Source: Eubacterium sp.
GTDB lineage: Bacteria; Bacillota; Clostridia; Oscillospirales; Acutalibacteraceae
Direction of reading: 5' to 3'
NCBI GenBank assembly: GCA_015655975.1
Contig: DVEP01000024.1
Location: forward strand, 1-64,000
Length of the DNA: 64,000 bases
Shown: piece by piece, positions 1 through 8,588 of the stretch
Position numbering within the stretch: position 1 is the stretch's first letter
Layout: every line of letters begins with the position of its first letter
Position numbers and translations under genes: made by a program
The notes under the pieces: model-generated
Told to the model about the DNA's origin: nothing
The model's input: the letters and a program-made list of their open reading frames with translations, nothing else
Database searches by the model: none

Positions 1-27
1 ACAATGCGGTCGGCAAACTTTTCAGTG

Positions 28-101
28 CCCCTTTAGGGGTTATGTCTGTAAAAAGCCCTTCTAGGGCTTAATCAAGCCTCCGGCTTAGCCGGAGGTCTTG
101 A
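28..101. terminator. Three consecutive hairpins, terminator-like
   Basis: Three stem-loops follow each other: CCCCT/AGGGG (28-39), AAGCCCT/AGGGCTT (53-69) and a strong one with arms CCTCCGGC/GCCGGAGG (77-95), extended by TCAAG/CTTGA to 72-101. The last is followed by a T-rich tract on the plus strand, so it probably ends a plus-strand transcript from outside the window. The second has an A-run on its left and could end the minus-strand kinase transcript. No gene is seen in 1-195. Confidence 0.6.
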
Positions 102-195
102 CTTTTTGTCTTTTACTTAGGAGTATTATATTCGTGAAGTTATCGTTTGAAAATGCAAAATTCGGTTTTGCTCCCAAACAGTCTTCAGCAGTTTT

Positions 196-1425
196 TTACA
201 TTGGAAATATTGCTTTAATTGTAAATGTGCTTTTTTCGTTTGAATCAGCAGATATTTTACCATTGTGAGCGTTTACAATCGCTTTTGCTACCGATAAACC
301 TATACCGTACCCTCCTGTATCTGAACTACGAGAATTGTCAGTTCTGTAAAAACGGTCGAAAACATATTGCAATTGCTCTTTGTCAATTTCTGATTCGGTA
401 GTGTTAAAAACAGAGAGAACCACGGTTTTATTTTTCTTTTTGAGCGATATTTCAACTCTTCCATTTGGTTGTGAGTACTTCAAAGCGTTATCTAAAAGAA
501 TGGACACAAGTTGTCTTATTGCTTTGTCGTTGCCTTTTAAAGTCAGCAACGGCTCAATGTTGCAGTTGAATTCTTTTTGTTGACTGATTGCCAACCCTCT
601 AAAAGCATTTGCTGTTTCAGAAATGACTTCAGACAACGGAAATTCGATTTTCGGCATATTTTCTTCTGCTTCTTCCATTCTTGTCAGTAAAACAAGGTCG
701 TCAGTCAGCATTTTCAGTCGCTTTGTCTGTTCCTTTATATCGGCAAGACAGTCGTTATTTTCTCCTATTTCCATTTCAAGCAGGTCTGTGTTTGCGTTTA
801 TAATGGTGAGCGGTGTTTTGATTTCGTGTCCTGCGTCGGTTATAAACCTTTTTTGCTTTTTGTAACTTTCGGCAATAGGTTTAATTATTTTTCCGGATAT
901 AGTAAATATTATGATAAATACAACTATGTAACCCAATAAAGACATAAATATACTGCTTATCAAAAAACCGTAAAATGAGTCGAGCCTTCGTCCGCAGTCA
1001 AGAAAAGTAATTCGCGTTCCGTTCGAATCGCGGTTTACACTGTAACGATATTCTTCCAAAAATCCGTTGTTTTTCTCGGAGTTTAAAATACTGTCAGCAT
1101 AATCTACGGCAGTACTTTTGTCAACAGAAGCAATTTTGCTGATGTCAACATTGACTACCTCATCCGATTCATTGTAATAAACTGAAAAGTATCGTGATTC
1201 ATAGGGTGTTTCGGGAGACAAGTCAGGAGGCAGTTTGTCTTTGTGCTTATCGTTCATTTCGGGAAATGCGCCTTTGTTTTGAAAAAGAAAAGACAAAATT
1301 GAGTCAGCCTCTTTGACTGTTGAATTATAGTTGATGATGTTCATTCCGGTAACAATAAAAGTGAGCAAGACGAAAAGAGCGGTCATTGAAAGTAAAATGA
1401 ACTTTGTTTTCAGTTTTCGTATCAT
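196..1425 (-). CDS. Sensor histidine kinase, OmpR-partner type
   Basis: Membrane histidine kinase that should autophosphorylate and pass phosphate to the regulator encoded just upstream. Seen in the sequence: TM helix 1 at about residues 9-31, an extracytoplasmic sensor of about 120 residues, TM helix 2 at about 153-177, the H-box DAGHEIKTPL with His200, the N-box LLDNALKYS and the G-box GGYGIGLSVAKAIV. A HAMP domain is short or missing: only about 20 residues separate TM2 from the H-box. The start is set at the ATG whose bases overlap the regulator's TGA (ATGA, 1422-1425), preceded by GGAGGAAATTCA; this gives 409 aa. A longer in-frame extension inside the regulator gene is rejected. Divergent from the polyphosphate polymerase cassette, which it may regulate. 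The signal is unknown. Confidence 0.93.
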   Translation of the reverse strand: MIRKLKTKFILLSMTALFVLLTFIVTGMNIINYNSTVKEADSILSFLFQNKGAFPEMNDKHKDKLPPDLSPETPYESRYFSVYYNESDEVVNVDISKIASVDKSTAVDYADSILNSEKNNGFLEEYRYSVNRDSNGTRITFLDCGRRLDSFYGFLISSIFMSLLGYIVVFIIIFTISGKIIKPIAESYKKQKRFITDAGHEIKTPLTIINANTDLLEMEIGENNDCLADIKEQTKRLKMLTDDLVLLTRMEEAEENMPKIEFPLSEVISETANAFRGLAISQQKEFNCNIEPLLTLKGNDKAIRQLVSILLDNALKYSQPNGRVEISLKKKNKTVVLSVFNTTESEIDKEQLQYVFDRFYRTDNSRSSDTGGYGIGLSVAKAIVNAHNGKISADSNEKSTFTIKAIFPM

Positions 1426-2093
1426 TGAATTTCCTCCAAAGAATATCCTATATTTCTTGAAGATTTGATTGTAATGTCTGATTTGAGTGCAAGAAGTTTT
1501 TTGCGAAGATATGAAATATAAGCCCACACAACATTGATTTCAGCCTCTGCCTCAAATCCCCATATTTTTTCCATAAACTGTTCTGCCGAGATAATTCTGC
1601 GTGGGTTCGATATGAGAATTTCCATCATTTGAAACTCCTTGTTTGCAAGTTTAAAACTGCCGAAAGGAGAGGCAAGTTCAAAAGTTGAACGGTCGAGAGT
1701 GGTGTTGCCGAAACTCAGTTTTGTGTCAATTTCCGATTGAGTTCTTGTTATTGCGCGAATGGCGGCAAGCAGTTCTTTTGTATCGAACGGCTTTGTAAGA
1801 TAGTAGTTTGCACCGCTGTCAAGACCGAGAACTTTGTCGTCTGTTTCAGACTTTGCCGTAAGCAACAGGACGGGAATTTGATTTTTTGAAGCACGCAGTT
1901 TTTTGAGTGCGGTGATACCGTCCGTTTTTGGCATCATTACATCTAAAACGGCAACATCATAGTTACCCGACTCCAAATACAGCAAAGCGTCTTCGCCGTT
2001 GTGAACAGCGTCGGCCGAATAGTTGTTTTTTTCAAAAATTTTGACAAGCGCTTTTGCCAAAGACCGTTCATCTTCTGCAAGTAAAATTCTCAT
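1422..2093 (-). CDS. OmpR/PhoB-family response regulator
   Basis: Two-domain DNA-binding response regulator of 223 aa. The receiver domain has the acidic pair near residues 7-8, phospho-acceptor Asp51 in VLDVMMP, and Lys101 in LTKPF. The C-terminal half is a winged helix (Trans_reg_C), with NVVWAYISYLRKK as the recognition-helix region. A GGAGGAAG ribosome site precedes the ATG. It is translationally coupled to the kinase by a 4-nt overlap. A TATAAT-like -10 (2120-2125 on the minus strand) lies about 30 bp upstream. The divergent position next to the VTC/DUF4956/beta-helix genes suggests these are its targets; that is inference. Confidence 0.95.
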   Translation of the reverse strand: MRILLAEDERSLAKALVKIFEKNNYSADAVHNGEDALLYLESGNYDVAVLDVMMPKTDGITALKKLRASKNQIPVLLLTAKSETDDKVLGLDSGANYYLTKPFDTKELLAAIRAITRTQSEIDTKLSFGNTTLDRSTFELASPFGSFKLANKEFQMMEILISNPRRIISAEQFMEKIWGFEAEAEINVVWAYISYLRKKLLALKSDITIKSSRNIGYSLEEIQ

Positions 2094-2280
2094 TGTTCAT
2101 CTTCCTCCGCTTTTTAAATATTATAGCACATTTTAATTTTTAAATCATCTTTATATATTTGCTTGATGCAATTCTATGTTTTAAACCTTAAGCGAAACAT
2201 AAAAATATTTTTCTGAATTTTTTACTTCATTTAAGGTTTGCGGTTTATTCTGTCATCAGAAAACATAAGGAGGTGTTATT
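2094..2280. promoter_or_regulatory. Divergent promoter region with TTAAGGTTT repeats
   Basis: Spacer between the two-component system and the polyphosphate polymerase gene. A minus-strand -10 (TATAAT) lies at 2120-2125. The 9-mer TTAAGGTTT is present on the plus strand at 2231-2239 and on the minus strand at 2183-2191, forming a spaced inverted repeat. The left copy sits inside a second dyad, ATGTTT (2176-2181) and AAACAT (2195-2200). These are candidate binding sites for the adjacent OmpR-type regulator. AAGGAGGTG at 2267-2275 is the ribosome site for the TTG start at 2281. Confidence 0.45.
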
Positions 2281-3006
2281 TTGTCATTTCAAACTGTTTT
2301 TAAACGATATGAACTGAAGTATATGCTTACAGTACAGCAAAAAGACAAAATAATCGAAGCAATCAAGCCGTATATGGAACTTGACAGATACGGCAGAACA
2401 ACAATACGCAATTTGTACTTTGATACAGATACATACCTTTTAATTCGGCGTTCTATTGAAAAACCTGAATATAAGGAAAAACTGCGTATCAGAAGTTATG
2501 AAAGGGCAGACGCAGACAGTACGGTTTTCGTAGAGTTAAAAAAGAAGTACAAGTCTGTTGTTTACAAACGCCGTATATCGCTTTCACGACAAGAGGCAAT
2601 TTGGTGGATTTCAAAAGAAAAGCACTGCAGTAAAAACACTCAGATTTCTGCTGAGGTGGACTATTTTCTTGACTACTATAAAACTCTTAAACCAACTGTT
2701 TTTTTGTCGTACGAACGAGAGGCTTTTTACTCAAAAGACAGTTCGGATTTTCGTATTACTTTTGATGACAATATTCTTTTCAGACAAGAAAATTTGTCGC
2801 TTGATTCAGATGTTTACGGAACACCGCTTCTTCCGAAAGGAATTGTATTGATGGAAATTAAGTGCTCGGGCGGGATTCCTTTGTGGCTGACTGAAATATT
2901 GTCTGAAGAACATATATATAAAACATCTTTTTCAAAATACGGAACGGCATATCGCAATTTCATTTTTCCGCAAATTTATCATTCTGCGGCACACTTTATC
3001 AGATAA
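2281..3006 (+). CDS. VTC-domain polyphosphate polymerase
   Basis: The protein is a CYTH-like VTC catalytic domain from end to end (241 aa). Proteins of this fold make or bind inorganic polyphosphate from NTPs, as yeast Vtc4 does. Visible hallmarks are ELKYML near the N-terminus, NLYFDT, the basic strand KLRIRSYE, FVELKKK, RRISL, SYEREAF, RITFDDNI and the C-terminal MEIKCSG; these place the Lys/Arg/Glu ladder that lines the tunnel in the family. It has no membrane segment of its own. The start is TTG, set by an excellent AAGGAGGTG site. The stop is 18 bp before the DUF4956 gene, so the two are surely co-transcribed. By analogy with Vtc4, polymer could be passed to the membrane partner next door, but this is not shown for bacterial homologues in general. 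Confidence 0.88.
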   Translation: MSFQTVFKRYELKYMLTVQQKDKIIEAIKPYMELDRYGRTTIRNLYFDTDTYLLIRRSIEKPEYKEKLRIRSYERADADSTVFVELKKKYKSVVYKRRISLSRQEAIWWISKEKHCSKNTQISAEVDYFLDYYKTLKPTVFLSYEREAFYSKDSSDFRITFDDNILFRQENLSLDSDVYGTPLLPKGIVLMEIKCSGGIPLWLTEILSEEHIYKTSFSKYGTAYRNFIFPQIYHSAAHFIR

Positions 3007-3024
3007 TTAATTCGGAGGACTGTT

Positions 3025-3720
3025 ATGTTGGAAAATTTATTTAAAGGACTGTTTGACTCGGACACTGCGTCTGTAATAGGTATAAACGATTTTTTGATTT
3101 GTTTGGCGTTCGCTCTCGCTTTAGGTTTGGTCATGGCTTTTGCCTATATGTACCGTACACGATACACAAAAAGTTTTGTTGTAACTTTGGCACTTTTGCC
3201 CGCTGTAGTTTGCATAGTGATTATGCTTGTAAACGGAAATATCGGAACGGGTGTAGCAGTTGCAGGCGCTTTCAGTCTTGTGCGCTTTCGCTCTGTACCG
3301 GGAACTGCTAAAGAAATTTGCACTTTGTTTCTTGCTATGGGAACAGGACTCATCACAGGTATGGGGTATATAGGCTTTGCTGTATTGTTTACTGTTATTA
3401 TGTGCGCAATGTTTTTGCTGTACAACAGTTTAGATTTCGGAGCAAAAAAGAATTCGCAAATGTACAAAACTTTTAATATTACAATTCCCGAAGATTTAGA
3501 CTACTCTGAAGTTTTTGAAGATGTGTTTAAAGAATATACTTCGCAGTTTGACCTTGTTCGCGTAAAAACAACAAATATGGGCAGTATGTTTAAACTTACA
3601 TACAACGCTACAATGCGCGACACGAAAAATGAAAAAGAGATGATTGATAAACTGCGCTGCAGAAACGGAAATTTGGAGATTACCGTTTCAAAACAGGAAA
3701 CTTCTGTTTCAGAACTTTGA
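3025..3720 (+). CDS. DUF4956 membrane protein
   Basis: A 231-aa integral membrane protein with four predicted TM segments in the first 140 residues (around 23-43, 52-70, 75-93 and 108-132), then a soluble C-terminal domain of about 90 residues. The stretch GAFSLVRFRSVPGTAKEI between TM segments is the conserved core of DUF4956. The family is regularly encoded beside VTC-type polyphosphate polymerases in Firmicutes and Actinobacteria. A role as transporter or membrane anchor for the polymerase is inferred from that context, not proven. The ribosome site is CGGAGGA. It is followed 22 bp later by the beta-helix lipoprotein gene. Confidence 0.85.
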   Translation: MLENLFKGLFDSDTASVIGINDFLICLAFALALGLVMAFAYMYRTRYTKSFVVTLALLPAVVCIVIMLVNGNIGTGVAVAGAFSLVRFRSVPGTAKEICTLFLAMGTGLITGMGYIGFAVLFTVIMCAMFLLYNSLDFGAKKNSQMYKTFNITIPEDLDYSEVFEDVFKEYTSQFDLVRVKTTNMGSMFKLTYNATMRDTKNEKEMIDKLRCRNGNLEITVSKQETSVSEL

Positions 3721-3742
3721 TTGAAAGGATGTTTAATTTATT

Positions 3743-5602
3743 ATGAAAAAAACAATATCAATCGTGTTGTGTATATTGTTGCTTTTGATTGCTTTTACAG
3801 GTTGCCAAAGCAATCTCACGACCGATACGGCGCAAGAAGACTCAACAGAAAACTCAAATGTGATTGAGGCAGATTTTTCAAGTACGGACGCCGATATGTT
3901 TACATCGCGTGATGAAGACGCGTCGTACGATGAAAGCAGTGCCGTTAAAATAGAATTGAACGGAAGTTCGGCAAAATCAAGCAGCAGTTCGGTTGAAATA
4001 TCTGATTCGACAGTTACACTTACGCAGGAAGCTACATATATAGTTTCAGGTACGCTTAACGACGGTATGATAGTTGTAGATGCTTCCGATACGGCAAAAA
4101 TTCAAATAGTTTTAAACGGAGCGAATATCACAAGCGACAGTTCTGCTCCGATATATATAAAACAGGCAAACAAAGTTTTTGTGACACTTGTAGAAGATAA
4201 CTCACTTGCAAACGGCGGTACATTTACTGCTGTTGATGAAAACAATATTGACGCTGTTGTGTTTTCAAAGCAAGACCTGACTTTTAACGGCTCAGGCTCA
4301 TTGACAGTAACATCACCTATCGGGCATGGTATAGTTGCGAAAGATGACCTTGTTATTACCGGAGGGACATACTCAATCGCGTCTGCTTCTCACGGTATAG
4401 ATGCAAATAACAGTGTGAGAATAAAAAATGCCGTCATTTCTTCAAACTCCGGAAAAGATGGTATTCACGCAGAAAATACAGACGATACTTCAAAAGGTTT
4501 TGTGTATATTTCAAGCGGTACTTTAGACCTTGACTGCGAGGGAGACGGCATCAGCGCAAGTTCATATTTACAGATTAAAGACGGAATATTTAACATAGTT
4601 GCCGGCGGAGGATATGAAAACGCAACAAAAAAATCTTCGGACAACTACGGAAATTTCGGCGGTAAAATGCCTGACGGTATGCAGGGAGGAAACGGTCGCC
4701 CTAACAATCGTATGCAAGGAGACGGTACAAATTCTTCGGCGGATATTAAGAATACTTCTGCAACGGCTTCTTCCGAAGAAAGCAACGACAGCGGTACAAG
4801 TATGAAAGGTTTGAAGTCAACTAACAGTATGATGATTGAAAACGGAACATTTGAAATAAATTCTGCTGACGATGCAATTCACTCTGATATATCTGTTTTC
4901 GTAAAAGACGGCACTTTTGAAATCTCTTCGGGCGACGATGCAATTCATGCCGAGAACAATCTGAAAATTTCAAACGGGACAATAAACATCAGCAACAGTT
5001 ACGAGGGATTGGAAGCGATTACTATTGCTGTTGAAGGCGGGAATATTAGTTTGACTGCAAGTGATGACGGGCTCAATGCGGCAGGCGGAAATGATGAAAG
5101 CGGAATGGCCGGCAGAGATGAAATGTTCCAAAACGGCGGGGATATGAAAGGAAACGGCGATTTATCATCGAGTTCAAACGGCAGTGTTGTTATTTCGGGA
5201 GGGACACTTCATATAGTTGCTTCGGGAGACGGCATAGACTCAAACGGCTCAATCAAAATCAGCGGAGGATATACAACTGTTGTGGGTCCTACTCAGGGCG
5301 ATACGGCAACTCTGGACTATGATACAGAGGCAAATATTACAGGCGGTACTTTTGTAGGAACAGGTGCATCAAATATGGCACAGTCGTTCAGCAATTCCGA
5401 ACAGGGCGTAATAGCTGTTTCGGTTGACAATCAGTATGCAAATACCAAAATAGTTGTAAAAGATGAAAACGGAAACGAGATTGTTTCTTGCACACCCGAA
5501 CTCGATTTTCAAATATTGATAGTGAGCAGCCCTGAAATTGAGTCAGGCGAAACATACAGCGTAACAGTCGGCTCTCAAACAAGTCAATTTGAGGCAAGTT
5601 GA
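3743..5602 (+). CDS. Cthe_2159-like beta-helix carbohydrate-binding lipoprotein
   Basis: A 619-aa exported lipoprotein. The signal peptide has a lipobox at LIAFTGC (Cys21). An acidic, Ser/Thr-rich linker follows to about residue 60. Then come repeated right-handed beta-helix rungs with recurring turns such as GDDAIHAENN, SDDGLNAAG and SGDGIDSNG. These match the Cthe_2159 family (PF14262), known as polygalacturonate-binding beta-helices. Asp pairs in each turn suggest calcium binding. Two Gly/Asn/Met-rich insertions (about residues 300-345 and 450-480) break the rungs. Third gene of the VTC-DUF4956 operon. What it does at the cell surface is unknown; adhesion or polymer binding is plausible. 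Confidence 0.83.
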   Translation: MKKTISIVLCILLLLIAFTGCQSNLTTDTAQEDSTENSNVIEADFSSTDADMFTSRDEDASYDESSAVKIELNGSSAKSSSSSVEISDSTVTLTQEATYIVSGTLNDGMIVVDASDTAKIQIVLNGANITSDSSAPIYIKQANKVFVTLVEDNSLANGGTFTAVDENNIDAVVFSKQDLTFNGSGSLTVTSPIGHGIVAKDDLVITGGTYSIASASHGIDANNSVRIKNAVISSNSGKDGIHAENTDDTSKGFVYISSGTLDLDCEGDGISASSYLQIKDGIFNIVAGGGYENATKKSSDNYGNFGGKMPDGMQGGNGRPNNRMQGDGTNSSADIKNTSATASSEESNDSGTSMKGLKSTNSMMIENGTFEINSADDAIHSDISVFVKDGTFEISSGDDAIHAENNLKISNGTINISNSYEGLEAITIAVEGGNISLTASDDGLNAAGGNDESGMAGRDEMFQNGGDMKGNGDLSSSSNGSVVISGGTLHIVASGDGIDSNGSIKISGGYTTVVGPTQGDTATLDYDTEANITGGTFVGTGASNMAQSFSNSEQGVIAVSVDNQYANTKIVVKDENGNEIVSCTPELDFQILIVSSPEIESGETYSVTVGSQTSQFEAS

Positions 5603-5689
5603 CTCAAATGATTTCTTGTTTTATTATTCTTGAAAATTAATGCAAATTAACTTAATATAAGATATATTATATAAAAATTCTAAAAAGTG

Positions 5690-5717
5690 TTGCAAGAAGT
5701 GAAAAAACTGATATAAT
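5690..5717 (+). promoter_or_regulatory. galT promoter
   Basis: TTGCAA (5690-5695), 16 bp, TATAAT (5712-5717), about 32 bp before the galT start and after the beta-helix stop. No clear terminator separates the two genes. Confidence 0.7.
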
Positions 5718-5748
5718 ATTTATAGTTTTCAGAAAGGTAGATTTTTAT

Positions 5749-7239
5749 ATGACAATTTATGAGGCGTTGACTGCTTTGACGCAGTATGCACAAAAAGAAC
5801 ACTTGATTGAAAAAGAAGATGCCGTATATACCGTTAACAGATTGCTTGAAACTTTGGAGTTAGACTCTTTTGAAGAGTGTGAAGTTGAAAAAGAGCATTC
5901 TTTGGAAGAAATTTTGAAAGTTATTCTTGACTATGCCTGTGAAAAAGGCATTTGCGAAAATTCGGTAGTTTACAGAGATTTGTTTGATACAAAAATTATG
6001 GGTCTGTTGACTCCGAAACCGTCGGAAGTTATAAAAAAGTTTAAAAACGAGTATGAGAAAAGTCCGAAAGACGCAACAGATTTCTACTACAACTTCAGCC
6101 GTAAAACAGATTATATCAGAGAATACAGAATTAAAAATGATATTAAATGGGTTACAAACACAGAGTACGGCGATATAGATATTACAATTAATCTTTCAAA
6201 ACCCGAAAAGGACCCGAAAGCCATTGCTGCTGCTTTAAAAATGAAACAAAGCGCATACCCTAAATGTCAGCTTTGCCGTGAAAACGAAGGTTATGCAGGC
6301 AGAGTAAATCATCCTGCAAGACAAAACCACAGAATCATTCCTATCACTGTCAACAATCAAGATTGGTTTATGCAATATTCTCCGTATGTTTACTACAACG
6401 AACATTGTATTGTTTTTAACGGTCAGCATACACCTATGAAAATAGACGGTGAAGTTTTCGGAAAACTTTTCGATTTTGTAAAAATTTTCCCTCACTATTT
6501 TGTCGGCTCGAATGCAGATTTGCCGATAGTAGGCGGTTCGATTTTGACGCACGAACATTTCCAGGGCGGTAACTATACTTTTGCTATGGCGAAAGCAGAA
6601 ATTGAGACAAAATTCACCTTTGACGGCTATGAAGATGTTGAGGCAGGTATTGTGAAGTGGCCTATGTCTGTCGTTCGTTTGAGAGGCAATGACACTGACA
6701 AAATTTGTGATTTGGCAGGCAAAATTCTTGCAAAATGGCGTTCCTACACCGATGAAGACGCATTTATTTTTGCAGAAACAGACGGCACTCCTCACAATAC
6801 AATTACACCTATTGCAAGATTTAAAGACGGTGCGTTTGAACTTGATTTGGTTTTGAGAAACAATATCACAACACCTGAATTCCCTGACGGATACTATCAT
6901 CCGCACCCCGAATATCATCATATCAAGCAGGAAAATATCGGACTTATTGAGGTTATGGGTCTTGCGGTATTGCCGTCAAGACTTAAAGGCGAAATGGAAG
7001 TGCTTAAAAATGCTCTTCTCGGCGGCTCTGATATTTCTGCAGATGAAAGAATTGCAAAACACGCAGAATGGGCTGAAATGATAAAAGAAAAATATGAACT
7101 CAATGAAGAAAACTGTATGGAAATTTTGCAAAAAGAAATCGGTATAGTTTTTGCTTCTATTTTGCAGCAATGCGGAGTTTTTGAACGCACCGAAAAGGGA
7201 AGAGAACAGTTTGTTAAGTTCTTGGAAAGTGTTTTGTGA
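5749..7239 (+). CDS. galT: UDP-glucose--hexose-1-phosphate uridylyltransferase, class II
   Basis: Leloir-pathway enzyme moving UMP from UDP-glucose to galactose-1-phosphate. At 496 aa it matches the long Gram-positive GalT class rather than the 350-aa E. coli type. Visible landmarks: KCQLCRENEGYAGRVNHPARQNHR, of which CQLC and NHPARQNHR are typical; NEHCIVFN; and the active-site strand GGSILTHEHFQGG, the class II counterpart of the HPH motif. TPHNTITPIAR and FPDGYYHPHPEYHH lie nearer the C-terminus. It stands alone with its own promoter and terminator; galK and galE are not in the window. It matches the galactose-type importer at 57.7-61.6 kb. Confidence 0.95.
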   Translation: MTIYEALTALTQYAQKEHLIEKEDAVYTVNRLLETLELDSFEECEVEKEHSLEEILKVILDYACEKGICENSVVYRDLFDTKIMGLLTPKPSEVIKKFKNEYEKSPKDATDFYYNFSRKTDYIREYRIKNDIKWVTNTEYGDIDITINLSKPEKDPKAIAAALKMKQSAYPKCQLCRENEGYAGRVNHPARQNHRIIPITVNNQDWFMQYSPYVYYNEHCIVFNGQHTPMKIDGEVFGKLFDFVKIFPHYFVGSNADLPIVGGSILTHEHFQGGNYTFAMAKAEIETKFTFDGYEDVEAGIVKWPMSVVRLRGNDTDKICDLAGKILAKWRSYTDEDAFIFAETDGTPHNTITPIARFKDGAFELDLVLRNNITTPEFPDGYYHPHPEYHHIKQENIGLIEVMGLAVLPSRLKGEMEVLKNALLGGSDISADERIAKHAEWAEMIKEKYELNEENCMEILQKEIGIVFASILQQCGVFERTEKGREQFVKFLESVL

Positions 7240-7268
7240 TTTTTCGTAAATAATTATATTGTATAATT

Positions 7269-7306
7269 AAAACCTCTTGTCGTAAGTGTACGGCGAGAGG
7301 TTTTGT
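7269..7306 (+). terminator. galT terminator
   Basis: Arms AAAACCTCT (7269-7277) and AGAGGTTTT (7296-7304), with further pairing inside, followed by TTTTG. It sits 30 bp after the galT stop. The A-run on the left lets it also work for the convergent minus-strand gene. Confidence 0.8.
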
Positions 7307-7347
7307 TGATTAATACATATTTGATTGTGTTTTTATTAAGGTTTTTA

Positions 7348-7908
7348 TTAAGGCAAGTCTATAATTGTCGGCGTGTGGTTTGTGTATGGTAAAAAAACAT
7401 TTAAAATATCTGATGTGGCAATTTTCAAACTTGTTGTTGAAACACAGGGATGACAACCTATTGTGCTGTTTTCGACTACGGGTCTGTCTATCAAAAGCCG
7501 AACGGTGTTTTGTTTGTCATTCATAAGTCCTAAAACAGAAAGCGAGCCCGATTTTGTGTCTAAAAATTTTTCCATAAAAGTATCGTCGGCAAAAGACAAG
7601 CGGGAACAACCGATTTGCTTTGAAACTTCTTTTGTTTTAAAAGGCTTGTCGGCAGGCATCATAAGTAAATAAAACTCTGTTTTGTTTCTGTTGCATAAAA
7701 ACAGATTTTTACAGATTTTTGTTTCTAAAACTTTGCTGATTTCATTGCAAATATCCATCGTGTCCGCTTTTTTATGCTCTGCACGAGTGTATTGAATGTT
7801 TAACTTCTCCAACACTTCGTAAACTCGTTTTTCCGTTTCACTGCGCTCGCACAAATTTTCAGGCTTGTTTTTGTCTATAACTATATTAAAACTGTTTTCT
7901 TTTTCCAT
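7348..7908 (-). CDS. Free-standing prolyl-tRNA synthetase-associated editing protein (YbaK/ProX type)
   Basis: A 186-aa protein of the INS/YbaK superfamily, which hydrolyses mischarged aminoacyl-tRNAs, typically Ala- or Cys-tRNA(Pro), in trans. Seen: the N-terminal VYEVLEKLNIQYTRAEHKKA, the conserved lysine strand ICKNLFLCNRNK, the SLSVLGLMND segment and the GCHPCVSTTSLKI motif characteristic of the ProXp-ala/PrdX-like group. Its length is slightly over the usual 160-170 aa because of a polar N-terminal leader of about 20 residues. No partner gene is adjacent. The exact mischarged amino acid cannot be told from sequence alone. Confidence 0.86.
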   Translation of the reverse strand: MEKENSFNIVIDKNKPENLCERSETEKRVYEVLEKLNIQYTRAEHKKADTMDICNEISKVLETKICKNLFLCNRNKTEFYLLMMPADKPFKTKEVSKQIGCSRLSFADDTFMEKFLDTKSGSLSVLGLMNDKQNTVRLLIDRPVVENSTIGCHPCVSTTSLKIATSDILNVFLPYTNHTPTIIDLP

Positions 7909-7997
7909 TTACTGCTCCTTGAGTATTGCTGTTTTGATTTTTTATAATAATTAAACTAAATATATCTAAAACTGAATTTTCAATTCTTTTGTAAAAT

Positions 7998-8023
7998 AAA
8001 AATCAGCCGTTCGGCTGATTTTT
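7998..8023 (-). terminator. Terminator of the DtxR-like gene
   Basis: Arms AATCAGCC (8001-8008) and GGCTGATT (8013-8020) around GTTC, with A/T runs on both sides. It abuts the stop codon of the minus-strand regulator gene. Confidence 0.75.
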
Positions 8024-8405
8024 AATGTTTGTGTTTTTTTAAAACATCTTTAATTGCAGAAAATGTTTCTTCGCTTATGATATGTTCTACTTTGCAGGCA
8101 TCATCTTCGGCAGTTTCTTTTGAAACACCTATGAGAGTGAGACACTCTGTAAGTATAGTGTGCCTTTCGTAGATTGACTCGGCAACTTCTTTTCCTGTTT
8201 CTGTCAGTTCAATATATCCGTCGGGCTTTACATCTATATATCCGTTTTCACGCAGCCTTTTCATTGCAATGCTTACGCTCGGTTTTGAATACTCAAGTTC
8301 GTTTGCAATGTCGATGGAACGAACCGAACCTTTTTTGTTGTGTAAAATCAGTATTGTTTCAAGATAGTTTTCTGCTGATTCGAGAATTTTCATTTTATTC
8401 ACCAT
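8022..8405 (-). CDS. DtxR/MntR-family metal-dependent repressor, short form
   Basis: A 127-aa regulator with an N-terminal winged helix (residues about 6-75; SIDIANELEYSKPSVSIAMKRLRENGYI) and a dimerisation/metal domain ending at AEDDACKVEHIISEETF. It lacks the C-terminal SH3-like domain, as MntR does. The metal-site segment DACKVEH has Cys, Glu and His at the DtxR Cys102/Glu105/His106 positions, whereas MntR has Glu at the first, so iron sensing is more likely than manganese. At the DtxR Met10/MntR Asp8 position it has Asn (ENYLETI). The ATG at 8405 has no good ribosome site; the ATG at 8393 (MKILESAENY), preceded by GGTG, is an alternative. Divergent from the DUF3793 gene across a region with three dyads. 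Confidence 0.88.
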   Translation of the reverse strand: MVNKMKILESAENYLETILILHNKKGSVRSIDIANELEYSKPSVSIAMKRLRENGYIDVKPDGYIELTETGKEVAESIYERHTILTECLTLIGVSKETAEDDACKVEHIISEETFSAIKDVLKKHKH

Positions 8406-8470
8406 TCTGTATCAAATAATAGTAACTGCTTACATTATACCAAAATCATTTTTGCTTTTCAAGGTTTACA

Positions 8471-8492
8471 AAAACTAACTATATTTAGTTTT
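8471..8492. promoter_or_regulatory. Dyad 1, candidate metal-regulator operator
   Basis: AAAACTA (8471-8477) and TAGTTTT (8486-8492) form a perfect 7-bp dyad with an 8-bp spacer. It contains the half-site CTAACT shared with dyads 2 and 3. It ends 4 bp before the -35 box. Confidence 0.55.
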
Positions 8493-8496
8493 TTTC

Positions 8497-8525
8497 TTGA
8501 CAAAATCGTTTGATTGTGATATTAT
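8497..8525 (+). promoter_or_regulatory. Promoter of the DUF3793 gene
   Basis: TTGACA (8497-8502), 17 bp, TATTAT (8520-8525). A near-consensus sigma-A promoter flanked by dyads 1 and 2, as expected for a repressor-controlled promoter. The leader is about 90 nt. Confidence 0.8.
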
Positions 8526-8545
8526 TTAGTTAGCAAGAACTAACT
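8526..8545. promoter_or_regulatory. Dyad 2, candidate metal-regulator operator
   Basis: AGTTAG (8528-8533) and CTAACT (8540-8545) separated by 6 bp, overlapping a second reading TTAGTT/AACTAA (8526-8543). It starts directly after the -10 box and covers the expected transcription start. Confidence 0.65.
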
Positions 8546-8588
8546 CGAGCAGTTTCGTGTAATGAATTGCTATATTTTTTTCGCACAA

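Noticed and set aside
1426..1527. Longer N-terminus for the sensor kinase
   Set aside because: The extra 34 residues overlap the regulator gene and lack a ribosome site; the ATG overlapping the regulator's stop has GGAGG.
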